Source: Bacillota bacterium
GTDB lineage: Bacteria > Bacillota > Clostridia > Christensenellales > CAG-138
NCBI GenBank assembly: GCA_023416895.1
Contig: JAEZGQ010000152.1
Coordinates: forward strand, 1 to 5,297
DNA: 5,297 nucleotides
Reading direction: 5' to 3'
Within the stretch, counting starts at the first letter, position 1, and each line of letters begins with the position of its first letter. Shown here one piece after another: positions 1-5,297 of this stretch. The notes below the pieces were generated by a model, which worked only from the letters and a program-made list of their open reading frames with translations, was not told where the DNA came from and did not search any database. The position numbers and the translations under genes are program-made.

Positions 1-527
1 TTTTTTTGCTCGAACACCAAAACGGGGTTGTCGTCGAGGATGGCCGATGTTAAAAGCCCCTTCGCGTCATAAGGCGTGGAGGGTACCACCACCTTAAGGC
101 CCGGGATGTGGCAGAAAAGCCCCTCGAGGGACTGGGAATGCTGTGCCGAAGCGCCCGTGCCGCCGCCCGCCGCAAGGCGGATCACCATGGGCACGCTCGC
201 GTTTTTGCCGAGCATGAAGCGCATTTTTGCCGCTTGGTTCACGATTTGGTCGAAGCAAACGGAGATAAAGTCGGAAAACATGATGTCGATGATGGGCCGC
301 ATGCCCGTGAGCGCCGCGCCTACGCCTGCACCCACAAACGCGTTTTCGGAAATGGGGGTGTCGCGGACACGGTCGGGACCGAATTCCTCGAGCATCCCCT
401 CGGGCACGCCAAACGTGCCGCCGTAAATGCCCACGTCCTCGCCCATCAAAAACACGCGTTCGTCGCGGCGCATGCGCTCGCACATGGCTTCGCGAAGCGC
501 ATCCGCGTAGCTTATAATACGTTCCAT
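1..527 (-). CDS. TPP-dependent 2-oxoacid/acetoin dehydrogenase E1 component, beta subunit (3' end cut by window edge)
   Basis: The first 175 codons of an E1 beta subunit are visible, roughly half of the usual length near 325. E1 alpha2-beta2 heterotetramers decarboxylate a 2-oxoacid (or cleave acetoin) with thiamine pyrophosphate and hand the product to lipoyl-E2 in the cytoplasm. Family hallmarks are in order: MERIISYADALREAM at the start, LMGEDVG (27-33, with the conserved Glu30), VRDTPISE (54-61), VNQAAKMRFM (96-105), the AGGGTGASAQHSQS segment (120-133) with His130 as the expected active-site histidine, and VPSTPYDAKGLL (148-159). The ATG at 527 lies 4 bp after the E1 alpha stop, with AGGG seven bases upstream. 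An in-frame ATG at 542 overlaps the alpha stop and has GGAGG nine bases upstream, so five extra residues are possible. Position 527 is preferred because the conserved family N-terminus begins there. The frame is intact to the edge. The true substrate (acetoin, pyruvate or branched-chain 2-oxoacids) is not settled by this fragment. Confidence 0.93.
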   Translation of the reverse strand, partial: MERIISYADALREAMCERMRRDERVFLMGEDVGIYGGTFGVPEGMLEEFGPDRVRDTPISENAFVGAGVGAALTGMRPIIDIMFSDFISVCFDQIVNQAAKMRFMLGKNASVPMVIRLAAGGGTGASAQHSQSLEGLFCHIPGLKVVVPSTPYDAKGLLTSAILDDNPVLVFEQK

Positions 528-531
528 TTCG

Positions 532-1518
532 TTACCCTGCATAAACCAGCGCCTCCAAGTCCTCCGCGCGCGGGGGTTCGCAGGCGTCGGCAAAATCCAC
601 CGCGGCTAAGATGGCGGCCGCGGCGCGTTCTTCTTTTTCTTTGAGTTCCGTTTCACAAACGCCGTTTGCAACAAGCGTCGTGGCAAAGCGCGAAATGGGA
701 TTTTGCGCTTCCCAAAGGTTGATTTCCTCGCGGGTGCGGTATTTGTTTTTGTCGCTCTTGGAGTGGCCGCAGGTGCGGTAGGAATGCTCTACCACAAATG
801 CGGGAGCACCCGCGTCGAGCACATATTGCCGCGCCTCGCGTACGGTTTTGTACACGTCGAGCACGTCGTTGCCGTCCGCCTCAAAGGTGTGGATGCCGTA
901 GGCCTCCGCGCGCTTTTTCAAATCGGTTTCCTTGGAGGCTTTGCAAAGCGGCGTGGACATGCCGTAGCAGTTGTTGATACACGCAAATATCACGGGAAGA
1001 CCCCACGTGGCTGCAAGGTTCAGCGCCTCGTGCACCGCGCCCTGGTTAAAGGAGCCGTCGCCCATGTAGCAAAGCACCACGCGGTTTTTCTCACCCGAAA
1101 GTTTGATGGAAAGCCCCGCGCCGCAAGCGATGGGCGCGTTTGCGCCGACGATGCCGTTTGCGCCGAGCATGTTTTTTTCAAGATCGGCAATGTGCATGGA
1201 GCCGCCGCGGCCGCCGTTTGTGCCGCAGGCCTTGCCCATCATTTCAGCCATCATGGCGTTTATGTCAAGCGGTTTGCCCATGGCCTGCCCGTGGCCGCGG
1301 TGTGTGGCAAGAAGATAATCCTGCTGCTCAAGCGCAAAGCCCGTGCCGATGACCGCCGCCTCCTCACCGATGCACAAATGCGCCGTTCCGTGGAGCCGCC
1401 CTTCTTGAAAAAGGGAATTCACCTGCTCCTCGAAGCCGCGCACAAGCAGCATCCGTTCATAAAGGCCGAGCAAAAAGCTTTTTTGATAGGGCAGTTCGCC
1501 CGTACTGTGTTCGTTCAC
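532..1518 (-). CDS. TPP-dependent 2-oxoacid/acetoin dehydrogenase E1 component, alpha subunit
   Basis: This 328-residue protein is the TPP-binding subunit of an AcoA/PdhA-type E1 enzyme, and its length is normal for the family. Numbered from the GTG start, the visible motifs are THRGHG (72-77), the RGGSMHIAD segment (104-112), LGANGIVGA (118-126), and the TPP/Mg motif GDGS (153-156) closing with Asn-Asn (182-183). A loop with HSKSDKNKYRTREE (252-265) resembles the active-site (phosphorylation) loop of E1 alpha. The run GKPLDINAMMAEMMGKA followed by SMHIADLEKNMLGANGIVGA resembles acetoin dehydrogenase E1 alpha more than typical pyruvate dehydrogenase, but this is recall of the family and not an alignment. 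The open frame extends upstream to a TTG at 1545 and an ATG at 1533, neither with a ribosome site. The GTG at 1518 has GGAGGT four bases upstream and is chosen. It is followed after 4 bp by E1 beta, so the two are almost certainly co-transcribed and co-translated. A promoter lies at 1591-1619. The symbol is left blank because the substrate is uncertain. Confidence 0.92.
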   Translation of the reverse strand: MNEHSTGELPYQKSFLLGLYERMLLVRGFEEQVNSLFQEGRLHGTAHLCIGEEAAVIGTGFALEQQDYLLATHRGHGQAMGKPLDINAMMAEMMGKACGTNGGRGGSMHIADLEKNMLGANGIVGANAPIACGAGLSIKLSGEKNRVVLCYMGDGSFNQGAVHEALNLAATWGLPVIFACINNCYGMSTPLCKASKETDLKKRAEAYGIHTFEADGNDVLDVYKTVREARQYVLDAGAPAFVVEHSYRTCGHSKSDKNKYRTREEINLWEAQNPISRFATTLVANGVCETELKEKEERAAAAILAAVDFADACEPPRAEDLEALVYAG

Positions 1519-1522
1519 CGTT

Positions 1523-1528
1523 ACCTCC
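1523..1528 (-). promoter_or_regulatory. Shine-Dalgarno site that fixes the GTG start of E1 alpha
   Basis: The minus strand reads GGAGGT, then AACG, then GTG (1518-1516). This is a near-perfect anti-16S match at good spacing. It lies inside the longer open frame, downstream of the in-frame TTG (1545) and ATG (1533), so the longer versions would have to translate through it. It is the reason for calling the shorter protein. Confidence 0.82.
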
Positions 1529-1590
1529 GGCATAATGTGCGGCAAAGCGTGGAAGTTTGGTCGAAAAATACCGCATCATAACGCAAGACG

Positions 1591-1619
1591 AGATTATCAC
1601 TTCACCCATAAAGTGTCAA
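1591..1619 (-). promoter_or_regulatory. Sigma-A-type promoter for the E1 alpha/beta unit
   Basis: On the minus strand a perfect -35 box TTGACA (1619-1614) is followed after 17 bases by TAATCT (1596-1591), which keeps the three most conserved -10 positions (first T, second A, last T). An overlapping alternative -10, GATAAT (1598-1593), matches five of six consensus positions but leaves only a 15-base spacer. Transcription would begin near 1584, giving a leader of about 65 bases before the GTG. The promoter lies in the 127-bp gap after the aminotransferase stop, where no terminator is visible, so read-through from upstream could add to it. This is a sequence-only call. Confidence 0.62.
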
Positions 1620-1623
1620 GTGA
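1597..1623. repeat. Inverted repeat overlapping the E1 alpha promoter (candidate operator)
   Basis: On the plus strand, TCACTT (1597-1602) and AAGTGA (1618-1623) form a perfect 6-bp dyad with a 15-bp centre. An inner dyad CACTT (1598-1602)/AAGTG (1611-1615) shares its left arm. The arms sit on the -10 side and over the -35 box of the predicted promoter. Just upstream of the promoter, GTGAA occurs at 1620-1624 and again at 1631-1635, exactly 11 bp apart or about one helical turn, and its reverse complement TTCAC lies at 1601-1605. This pattern suits binding of a dimeric regulator, but no regulator gene is in the window and the motif matches none I can name. Confidence 0.45.
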
Positions 1624-1645
1624 ACATACTGTGAAAGCGGGTATA

Positions 1646-2830
1646 TCAGCCGCAAAATTCCCGATACAGTTGTTCAAACAAGGGCAGCGCGTTTTTGATG
1701 GTAGCTGGTGCAACGCAATAGCTCACACGCATGTGCGTGGGGCAGCCGAACTCCGTGCCCGGCACCACAAACACGTCGCGCCGCTTGGCTGCCTCGCAAA
1801 AAGCGGTTGCGTCGCCGTTTGGAGCCTTCACAAAAAGGTAAAACGCGCCGGAGGGCTTCACGCACTCGTAGCCCATCGCCGTTAAACCGTTGTAAAGCGT
1901 ATCGCGGTTGTTTTGGTAAGCCGCAATGTCGGGATTTACGTCCGTGCAAGCTGCGGCCACCTGCTGCAAAAGCACAGGTGCGCACACATACCCTAAAGAC
2001 CTTGCGCCGCCCGCGATCGCGTCGTATACGTCATGAAAGTGTTCGATCTCGTTTGGCACAAGCACATAGCCGATGCGCTCACCAGGAATGGAAAGCGCCT
2101 TGCTATAGGAATAGCATACGATGGTGTTTTTATAAAAGTGCGGAAGATACGGTGTTGTTTCGCCGTCGTATACAAGCTCGCGATACGGCTCGTCGGATAC
2201 GATGTAGATCGTATGCCCATATTCTTCAGACTTGCGCGTAAGGAGCGCCGCAAGGCCGTGAAGCGTTTCTTCCGTGTAGATAACGCCCGTGGGGTTGTTG
2301 GGCGAATTGACGATGACCGCTTGCGTGTTTTTGCTCAAAGCGTTTTCAAGCGCGTGAAGGTCGATTTGAAAATGCGTTGTATCCGCCTGCGCCACAACGA
2401 GCGTTGCCCTGCCGATGTAGCAGCGGTACTCCGGAAAAAAAGGGGCGATGGCCACGATTTCGCTCGATTCGCTGAGCGTAAGCGCACGAAATACCGCGCT
2501 TAACGCGGCGGAAGCGCCGCAGGTCAAATAAAGGTTATCCTTGGTGAGGTTTGTAGCAAAGCGGCGGTTGAGGGATGCGGCGATCGCCGTACGCGCCGCG
2601 TCGGAGCCGCAAGCGCTCGTGTAGCCGTGTACCTTAAGGCTGTCGCCGCTTTGAAGTGCGGAAACGATGGCTTCCTCCACCTCTTTTGGCGCGGGTATGC
2701 TGGGGTTGCCGAGGCTGAAATCGTAAACATGCTCCGCGCCCACTTCCTTTGCGCGCGCGCGTGAAATCTCAAAGAGCTCGCGAATCACCGAGCGTTTTCT
2801 TCCCATTTGCAGCATGGTTTGGTTGAGCAT
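1646..2830 (-). CDS. PLP-dependent class I/II aminotransferase, probably aromatic or broad-range
   Basis: This 394-residue fold-type I aminotransferase would transfer an amino group between an amino acid and a 2-oxoacid in the cytoplasm. Visible motifs, numbered from the chosen start: FSLGNPS (38-44) near the N-terminus; HGYTSACG (68-75); NSPNNPTG (175-182) with the PLP-contacting Asn179; SDEPY (212-216) with Asp213 for the pyridine nitrogen; SYSKALSIPGERIG (241-254) with the Schiff-base Lys244 and phosphate-binding Arg252; and MRVSY (367-371) with Arg368 for the substrate carboxylate. All key residues are present. The frame is open up to a GTG at 2893, but that GTG lies within an inverted-repeat arm. 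The ATG at 2830 has GGGAGGT upstream at good spacing and is chosen. Substrate cannot be read from the sequence. Being next to iorAB suggests an arylpyruvate-forming (Phe/Tyr/Trp) role, which is inference. No terminator is seen after the stop. Confidence 0.9.
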   Translation of the reverse strand: MLNQTMLQMGRKRSVIRELFEISRARAKEVGAEHVYDFSLGNPSIPAPKEVEEAIVSALQSGDSLKVHGYTSACGSDAARTAIAASLNRRFATNLTKDNLYLTCGASAALSAVFRALTLSESSEIVAIAPFFPEYRCYIGRATLVVAQADTTHFQIDLHALENALSKNTQAVIVNSPNNPTGVIYTEETLHGLAALLTRKSEEYGHTIYIVSDEPYRELVYDGETTPYLPHFYKNTIVCYSYSKALSIPGERIGYVLVPNEIEHFHDVYDAIAGGARSLGYVCAPVLLQQVAAACTDVNPDIAAYQNNRDTLYNGLTAMGYECVKPSGAFYLFVKAPNGDATAFCEAAKRRDVFVVPGTEFGCPTHMRVSYCVAPATIKNALPLFEQLYREFCG

Positions 2831-2835
2831 CAAAA

Positions 2836-2842
2836 ACCTCCC
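2836..2842 (-). promoter_or_regulatory. Shine-Dalgarno site that fixes the ATG start of the aminotransferase
   Basis: The minus strand reads GGGAGGT, then TTTTG, then ATG (2830-2828). The strong site and good spacing favour this start over the GTG at 2893. That codon would add 21 residues encoded by the intergenic inverted repeats, and those residues do not resemble an aminotransferase N-terminus. Confidence 0.85.
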
Positions 2843-2850
2843 GCTTTGCG

Positions 2851-2868
2851 GCGCGAACACGTTCGCGC
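2851..2868. repeat. 18-bp palindrome upstream of the aminotransferase
   Basis: The sequence GCGCGAAC-AC-GTTCGCGC has perfect 8-bp arms (2851-2858 and 2861-2868) around a 2-bp centre. It sits 8 bp upstream of the aminotransferase Shine-Dalgarno site. As DNA it could be an operator. As RNA it folds to a 7-bp GC-rich stem with a 4-base loop. On the plus strand the stem is followed by TG and five T residues (2871-2875), which looks like an intrinsic terminator for plus-strand (antisense) transcripts. On the minus strand no T-run follows it. Confidence 0.55.
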
Positions 2869-2875
2869 TGTTTTT

Positions 2876-2924
2876 AAAACTTGCAGGAAGCACCCTTCCC
2901 CAAAAACATACGGTGCTTCCTGCA
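2876..2924 (-). terminator. Probable intrinsic terminator or attenuator after iorB
   Basis: A perfect 13-bp inverted repeat (2882-2894 with 2912-2924, arm TGCAGGAAGCACC) encloses a 17-base loop. It begins 22 bp after the iorB stop. In the iorB transcript the stem is followed by AG and then four U residues (2879-2876), so the hairpin is strong but the U-tract is short and the loop is long for a classical terminator. It may stop only part of transcription and let the rest reach the aminotransferase, for which I could find no convincing promoter. A shorter alternative stem, GGAAG/CTTCC (2895-2899 with 2886-2890), is mutually exclusive with the long one. Confidence 0.55.
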
Positions 2925-2946
2925 GGAAATTTATGCAGAAATCAGC

Positions 2947-3522
2947 TTACAGCGCCGCGAACCCCGCGCGAAACGCCGTGAGATTGAGTTCGTGGAGCTT
3001 TGGCGGCAGCTCGCCCATGATAAGAGTCTCCCAGTTTGCTTTGGGCAAAGAGAGCGTCTTTGCCATGGCGCCAAGAAGCACCACGTTCATACACTTCGCA
3101 TTGCCCAAGGAAATGGCGATCTCCGCCGCTTTCACAACGCGCGTGTCAAACGAGCCCGACATCGCCTCAAGGATGCCCTTGGGGTATTCCGCACTGCCGG
3201 ACGCCACCGGCATGGGCGCAAGCTCATAATCGTTCACGAGCACGACGCCCGATGGCTTGAGGTATTGCGCGTAGCGAAGCGCCTCCATTTTTTCAAACGC
3301 GACGAGCGCATCCGCGCCTCCGCGGCCGATGATGGGCGAATGCACCTTTTCCCCGTAGCGCACCTGTGTGGAAACGCTTCCGCCGCGCTGCGCCATGCCG
3401 TGTACCTCGCTCATTTTTACGTCGTAGCCCGCTTCCACAAGGCCCTTTGTCAGCACGCGGCTCACGAGGATGATGCCCTGTCCGCCCACACCCACAAGGA
3501 GGATGCTCTTTGTTTCATTCAT
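2947..3522 (-). CDS. iorB: Indolepyruvate:ferredoxin oxidoreductase, beta subunit
   Basis: This 191-residue protein has the usual IorB length and is the small subunit of the oxygen-sensitive enzyme that converts arylpyruvates plus CoA to aryl-acetyl-CoA, CO2 and reduced ferredoxin. It matches the pyruvate/ketoisovalerate oxidoreductase gamma-type domain. The glycine-rich GVGGQGIILVSRVL lies at 11-24, followed by SEVHGMAQRGGSVSTQVRYG (38-57), the most diagnostic block, then SPIIGRGGADALVAFEKMEA (62-81) and NVVLLGAMAK (146-155). No signal peptide or membrane segment is present. The ATG lies 15 bp after the iorA stop. The nearest ribosome site is GGAG (3537-3534), directly abutting that stop, at a rather long 11-base spacing, so translation is probably helped by coupling to iorA. 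The hairpin at 2882-2924 follows it. Confidence 0.94.
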   Translation of the reverse strand: MNETKSILLVGVGGQGIILVSRVLTKGLVEAGYDVKMSEVHGMAQRGGSVSTQVRYGEKVHSPIIGRGGADALVAFEKMEALRYAQYLKPSGVVLVNDYELAPMPVASGSAEYPKGILEAMSGSFDTRVVKAAEIAISLGNAKCMNVVLLGAMAKTLSLPKANWETLIMGELPPKLHELNLTAFRAGFAAL

Positions 3523-3537
3523 ATGCTTTCAAACTCC

Positions 3538-5286
3538 TCACTCTGTCTTTTCAATGGCCTTGAACGGGCAAACCTGCATACAAACCGTACAGCCGACGCA
3601 AAGTGTTTGGTCGATGAACGACTTTCCGTCCTTAAAGCACACCGCAGGGCAGCCAACCTTTAAGCACATCTTGCAGCTTCTGCACTTCTCACGATCCACC
3701 TGACATTTGCCGAAGTTGTGCTTGATCTTTTTGATGAGCACGCAAGGCCTCCGCGTTACGATGGCCGCGGGAACCGTGCTTTGAAGCGCGCCGTCGACCG
3801 CCGCTTGCATGGCCTTCAAATCCTGCGGGTCAACCACGAACACGTTTTGGTAGCCCATGGCCTTGAGCACATCTTCAATTAAAATCACGGGGGCGCTCTC
3901 GCCCATGAGCGTTTCGCCGGTGCCGGGGTTATCTTGATGCCCCGTCATGCCGGTGATGGAATTGTCGAGGATGCAGGGGATCATTTTCCCCTTGTTGTAA
4001 AGGATTTCGGCAGCGCCGGTCATGCCGCTGTGGAAAAACGTGGAGTCGCCCAGCACGCCGAACACCTTTTTGTCGGTTACGCCAAACGCCTCAAATGCCT
4101 TGGCCATCCCCATGCCCACGGAAAACCCGCCGCCCATGCAGACGACGGAGTCCATCGCGTTCAAGGGGGCGGAACCGCCGAGCGTATAACAGCCGATGTC
4201 GCCGGTTATCACATTGTGCTTACCCTTGCCGAGCGTGTAGAAAAAGCCTCTGTGCGGGCAGCCTGCGCATAAAACCGGCGGGCGCGGCACGGGGGAAACG
4301 GAAACGACCGTTGTTTCGGGCTCGGTTCCGAACACGGCTTTTTGAACCACTTCGGGGTTCAACTCATACATGCGCGGCACAATGTCCTTGCCGATGCAAG
4401 CTATGCCGGCGGCTTTCATCTGCTCTTCCATGAAGGGCTCAAGCTCCTCCACCACATACAGTGTTTCCACCTTTGCGGCAAAGTCGCGGATCAAATCCAT
4501 CGGCAGAGGGTAGGTAAAGCCTAGTTTCAAAAACGATGTGTCAGCTGGAAAAACCTCTTTGGCGTACTGATAGGCGATGGAAGCGGTCACAACGCCGATC
4601 TTCGTGTCGTTGAGCTCCATTTTGTTGAGCTTGCTCGTGTTTGCGTACGCCTCAAGCCTGTTTAGCTTATCTTCAAGCTCCGGGCGGTGCCTTTTTGCGT
4701 TGGCGGGGGTGCAAACAAACTTCGCCGCGTCGCGTTTGTAAGGCGTATACGGCGCTTCCTCGCGCTCGCCAAGCGTCACAAGGCTTTTGGAATGACAAAC
4801 GCGCGTGGTCATGCGGAAAAGAACCGGGATGTCGAACTCTTCGGAAACCTTGAATGCCTCCACCATAAAGTCCTTGCACTCCTGGCTGTCGGAAGGCTCG
4901 ATGAGCGCCATTTTGGCGAACTTCGCATAATAGCGGTTGTCCTGCTCGTTCTGGGAGGAGTGCATGTCGGGATCGTCGCCCGAAACAATGACGAAGCCCG
5001 CGCCTACGCCGTTGTAGGTGGCGGTAAAAATGGGGTCAGCCGCCACGTTTACGCCAACGTGCTTCATAGCACTCAAACTGCGCGCGCCCGCGATGGACGC
5101 GCCGTAGGCGACCTCCACGGCCACTTTTTCATTGGGTGCCCACTCGCTGTAAAGAACGTCCTTATATTGGGGCAGGTTTTCAAAAATCTCGGTGCTCGGG
5201 GTGCCGGGATAGGCTGAACACACCTTTGCGCCGCCCTCGTACGCGCCCCTTGCCGCCGCTTCGTTTCCTGTCAAAAGCTGTTTCAT
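3538..5286 (-). CDS. iorA: Indolepyruvate:ferredoxin oxidoreductase, alpha subunit
   Basis: This 582-residue catalytic subunit carries both TPP domains and a C-terminal ferredoxin domain, in the order expected for IorA. The N-terminal pyrimidine-binding domain opens with LLTGNEAAARGAYEGG and SAYPGTPSTEI (24-34). A middle domain follows (about 190-330). The pyrophosphate-binding domain has CAGCPHRG (340-347), GDIGCYTLG (362-370) and GDSTFFHSG (413-421) leading to Asn442. The C-terminus has two Fe-S motifs, Cys535-x2-Cys538-x2-Cys541-x4-Cys546-Pro and Cys563-x2-Cys566-x2-Cys569-x3-Cys573-Pro, fitting two [4Fe-4S] clusters that pass electrons to ferredoxin. The ATG has AGGAG (5297-5293) six bases upstream, and the predicted protein starts exactly at the conserved family N-terminus. 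It is followed by iorB. The promoter is outside the window. The actual 2-oxoacid preference (indolepyruvate, phenylpyruvate, hydroxyphenylpyruvate) cannot be read from the sequence. Confidence 0.97.
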   Translation of the reverse strand: MKQLLTGNEAAARGAYEGGAKVCSAYPGTPSTEIFENLPQYKDVLYSEWAPNEKVAVEVAYGASIAGARSLSAMKHVGVNVAADPIFTATYNGVGAGFVIVSGDDPDMHSSQNEQDNRYYAKFAKMALIEPSDSQECKDFMVEAFKVSEEFDIPVLFRMTTRVCHSKSLVTLGEREEAPYTPYKRDAAKFVCTPANAKRHRPELEDKLNRLEAYANTSKLNKMELNDTKIGVVTASIAYQYAKEVFPADTSFLKLGFTYPLPMDLIRDFAAKVETLYVVEELEPFMEEQMKAAGIACIGKDIVPRMYELNPEVVQKAVFGTEPETTVVSVSPVPRPPVLCAGCPHRGFFYTLGKGKHNVITGDIGCYTLGGSAPLNAMDSVVCMGGGFSVGMGMAKAFEAFGVTDKKVFGVLGDSTFFHSGMTGAAEILYNKGKMIPCILDNSITGMTGHQDNPGTGETLMGESAPVILIEDVLKAMGYQNVFVVDPQDLKAMQAAVDGALQSTVPAAIVTRRPCVLIKKIKHNFGKCQVDREKCRSCKMCLKVGCPAVCFKDGKSFIDQTLCVGCTVCMQVCPFKAIEKTE

Positions 5287-5292
5287 CGTTTT

Positions 5293-5297
5293 CTCCT
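5293..5297 (-). promoter_or_regulatory. Shine-Dalgarno site of iorA
   Basis: The minus strand begins AGGAG, then AAAACG, then ATG (5286-5284). The six-base spacing is ideal and supports the iorA start. The site lies at the very edge of the window, so anything upstream is unseen. Confidence 0.8.

Noticed and set aside
1..7. Seven-T run at the window start as a terminator
   Set aside because: It lies inside the E1 beta reading frame as Gln and Lys codons on the minus strand, and no stem precedes it.
703..1581. Long plus-strand open frame (292 codons) opposite E1 alpha
   Set aside because: It is the complement of a well-supported gene. Its protein is rich in His, Ala, Arg and Val with no recognisable domain, as expected for an antisense shadow in GC-rich DNA.
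1519..1645. MerR-type promoter architecture upstream of E1 alpha
   Set aside because: MerR-family promoters have an elongated spacer of about 19-20 bases. Here the plausible spacers are 17 or 15, and no -10 box fits at 19.
2851..2868. LexA/DinR-type SOS box in the GAAC...GTTC palindrome
   Set aside because: The Gram-positive LexA box has four bases between GAAC and GTTC, whereas this palindrome has two. The flanking genes are not SOS genes.
2831..2893. N-terminal extension of the aminotransferase to the GTG at 2893
   Set aside because: The extension would be encoded by the two inverted repeats, and its start codon lies in a stem arm. A strong ribosome site stands directly before ATG 2830.
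2881..3663. Plus-strand open frame (260 codons) opposite iorB and the end of iorA
   Set aside because: It spans two real minus-strand genes and the intergenic hairpin, has a His- and Arg-rich composition and shows no family motif.
4687..5217. Plus-strand open frame (176 codons) opposite iorA
   Set aside because: It lies wholly within iorA on the other strand and shows no recognisable domain or supporting start context.

Overview
The window is a compact stretch of bacterial metabolic genes, all on the minus strand, so the biological reading order runs from base 5297 down to base 1. By eye the DNA is moderately GC-rich. Purine-rich Shine-Dalgarno sequences (AGGAG, GGAGG, GGGAGG) precede most starts. 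Together with the protein style of the indolepyruvate oxidoreductase, this suggests an anaerobic or fermentative member of the Firmicutes (Clostridia-like). That placement is an inference, because no rRNA or taxonomic marker is present.

Layout in order of transcription: iorA (5286-3538), the TPP- and ferredoxin-domain subunit of indolepyruvate:ferredoxin oxidoreductase; after 15 bp, iorB (3522-2947), its small subunit; a 116-bp gap with two strong inverted repeats; a PLP-dependent class I/II aminotransferase (2830-1646); a 127-bp gap with a good sigma-A-type promoter overlapped by a dyad; the E1 alpha subunit of a TPP-dependent 2-oxoacid or acetoin dehydrogenase (1518-532); and after 4 bp the E1 beta subunit (527 to the window edge, incomplete). 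There is no gene-free stretch longer than 300 bases, and no RNA gene, mobile element or CRISPR array was seen.

The first three genes form a plausible pathway. The aminotransferase would convert an aromatic amino acid to its arylpyruvate. IorAB would then decarboxylate this oxidatively to the aryl-acetyl-CoA while reducing ferredoxin. The E1 alpha/beta pair is a mechanistically different TPP enzyme that passes its acyl or acetyl group to a lipoyl E2 protein. E2 and E3 would be expected beyond base 1. The promoter before E1 alpha suggests this pair can be expressed separately from ior and the aminotransferase.

The genes are ordinary, well-known families and I see no undescribed system. The parts most worth a second look are the two intergenic regions and three start-site decisions, where the longest open frame is not the likely protein (E1 alpha and aminotransferase) or where two starts compete (E1 beta).
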